Made by a program: the position numbers and the translations under genes
Assembly: GCA_964652755.1 (NCBI GenBank)
Contig: CAZZBP010000084.1
Span: forward strand, 1 to 6,860
Reading direction: 5' to 3'
DNA from: UBA11795 sp964652755
GTDB taxonomy: Bacteria > Chloroflexota > Dehalococcoidia > Lucifugimonadales > UBA826
DNA length: 6,860 bases
Part shown: piece by piece, positions 6,083-6,860 of the stretch
Layout of the letters: each line of letters begins with the position of its first letter
How positions within the stretch are numbered: position 1 is the first letter of the stretch
Notes under the pieces: model-generated
What the model was told of the DNA's origin: nothing
Databases searched by the model: none
The model's input: only the letters and a program-made list of their open reading frames with translations

Positions 6083-6748
6083 ATGCTCAAACAAATTGCG
6101 ATAGATGGTCCCGTTGCATCGGGAAAAACAACTGTCGGGAGACGTGTCAGCCATGCACTCGGTTGGAGATTTCTCGATACTGGCCTCATGTACAGGGCAG
6201 CAACCTGGCTCATCTTAGAAAAAGCGGTACGCCTCGATCAGCCGAACGAAATGTCGAAAACTACAGCTCAGGCCAATATGGAGTTGATAAGCCACGGCGA
6301 GGATGATGTTTTGATAGTAGATGGCGGCAACATAACGAGAGAATTAAGAAACCAACGCGTAGAAGAGACGGTGTCCCACGTATCCAAGGTTTCCGGGGTT
6401 CGCAGAGCCCTTATTGATCAACAGCGAATAATCGCAAGCAAGGGGCCGATAGTTATGGTCGGTAGGGATATAGGAACCGTAGTCCTACAAAACGCTCCTG
6501 TAAATGTTTATTTGGAAGCGCCGCCTGACGTCAGGGCGTTNNNNNNNNNNNNNNACACTGAACATCTCTCTAACAAGGAGAATTCAACCTTGGAAAAGGT
6601 AAAGTTAGAGATTGAAAATAGAGACCAGATCGATTCCGGCAGAAAAGAGTCACCGCTATATCCGGCAAAAGATGCCGTCGTGATCGATACCAGTCAATTG
6701 ACTATAAATGATGTTGTTAGAAAGATATTAGATATGACAGAGATTTAA
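6083..6748 (+). CDS. cmk: (d)CMP kinase / cytidylate kinase (contains a 14-N assembly gap)
   Basis: Cytidylate kinase phosphorylates CMP and dCMP with ATP, feeding nucleotide and phospholipid precursor pools in the cytosol. The protein opens MLKQIAIDGPVASGKTT with the P-loop at residues 8-16. FLDTGLMYRAA is the CMP-site signature, VGRDIGTVV lies mid-protein, and RDQIDSGRKESPL plus AKDAVVIDTSQL form the standard C-terminal block. The total is about 221 aa, as expected. Start choice: an ATG at 6050 would add eleven residues with no family match and no Shine-Dalgarno; ATG 6083 puts the start at the normal distance from the P-loop, though its ribosome site is also weak. N bases 6541-6554 hide the RAxRR segment of the lid, where ATP-contacting arginines normally lie; the frame is kept across the gap. 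The stop is 3 bp before the next gene, so the two are probably cotranscribed. Confidence 0.93.
   Translation: MLKQIAIDGPVASGKTTVGRRVSHALGWRFLDTGLMYRAATWLILEKAVRLDQPNEMSKTTAQANMELISHGEDDVLIVDGGNITRELRNQRVEETVSHVSKVSGVRRALIDQQRIIASKGPIVMVGRDIGTVVLQNAPVNVYLEAPPDVRAXXXXXXTEHLSNKENSTLEKVKLEIENRDQIDSGRKESPLYPAKDAVVIDTSQLTINDVVRKILDMTEI
6541..6554. other. Assembly gap or masked bases (14 N)
   Basis: Fourteen undetermined bases lie inside cmk, after the codons for VRA. The run preserves the reading frame with six ambiguous codons, and the distance to the RD motif fits Cmk homologues to within a couple of residues, so the true gap size is probably close to 14. It shows that base quality in this contig is not uniform, which bears on the ubiD stop. 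Confidence 0.98.
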
Positions 6749-6751
6749 AGG

Positions 6752-6860
6752 ATGGAAACGCTATACCCGATCTGCAGATATTTGCAAGGCCTTACTCTTA
6801 AGACATTTTCAAATTATGAGGTCACTGGCAAGGAGAATGTTCCTCCAATGGGACCACTGT
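6752..6860 (+). CDS. PlsC-like lysophospholipid (1-acylglycerol-3-phosphate) acyltransferase, 3' partial
   Basis: The first 36 codons are METLYPICRYLQGLTLKTF, then SNYEVTGKENVPPMGPL, and the gene runs off the right edge. This matches the usual N-terminus of PlsC-type acyltransferases, in which a V-x-G-x-EN-x-P-x-x-GP segment comes just before the NHxxxxD catalytic motif, which is outside the window. Such enzymes acylate lysophosphatidic acid at the membrane. The ATG sits 3 bp after the cmk stop, with AAAGG directly against it, so translation is probably coupled. The order cmk-plsC is known in several bacteria, including, from memory, Dehalococcoidia. The family call rests on a short stretch. 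Confidence 0.6.
   Translation, partial: METLYPICRYLQGLTLKTFSNYEVTGKENVPPMGPL

Noticed and set aside
5933..6213. Small - strand open frames overlapping the cmk start
   Set aside because: They are antisense to the conserved cmk P-loop region and cover the dehydrogenase promoter; no coding signal is seen.

Overview
This is a compact, bacterial-looking window of moderate GC (about 40-45% by eye). It is probably a metagenome or single-cell contig, because a run of N sits inside one gene. The code is standard: TAA and TGA are both used as ordinary stops. A marine Chloroflexota (SAR202/Dehalococcoidia-like) source is a tentative guess. It rests on three things: a cmk gene followed by a plsC-like gene, a remnant of a flavin/F420-dependent luciferase-like monooxygenase (a family reported as expanded in SAR202), and the MqnP-like style of the UbiA protein. 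No marker gene here proves it.

Left part (2-4253, + strand). A tightly packed operon starts with a protein cut by the left edge, which joins a CinA C-terminal-like domain to an HxGH nucleotidyltransferase domain. It continues with ubiD, ubiA and ubiX, joined by 1-bp or 4-bp stop/start overlaps. UbiX makes prenylated FMN, UbiD uses that cofactor to decarboxylate an aromatic acid, and UbiA attaches the polyprenyl tail. Together they form a quinone-ring module, most likely for menaquinone via the futalosine route. The ubiD reading frame is broken by one in-frame TGA at 1666-1668, exactly where homologues carry glycine. Behind ubiX lies a 3'-terminal remnant of a luciferase-like monooxygenase.

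Middle part (4281-5931). A PHP-domain phosphoesterase with its own Shine-Dalgarno closes the + strand run. It meets, tail to tail with 4 bp between stops, a D-2-hydroxyacid dehydrogenase on the - strand.

Right part (5932-6860). A 151-bp divergent intergenic region carries a good sigma70-type promoter for the dehydrogenase and a perfect 9-bp inverted repeat. It is followed by cmk (cytidylate kinase, with a 14-N gap) and the first 36 codons of a plsC-like acyltransferase running off the right edge.

No tRNA, rRNA, CRISPR array, insertion sequence or phage gene was seen. The most notable points are the point-broken ubiD, the CinA/nucleotidyltransferase fusion, a changed Asp in the second UbiA motif, the monooxygenase remnant, and the dyad in the divergent promoter region.
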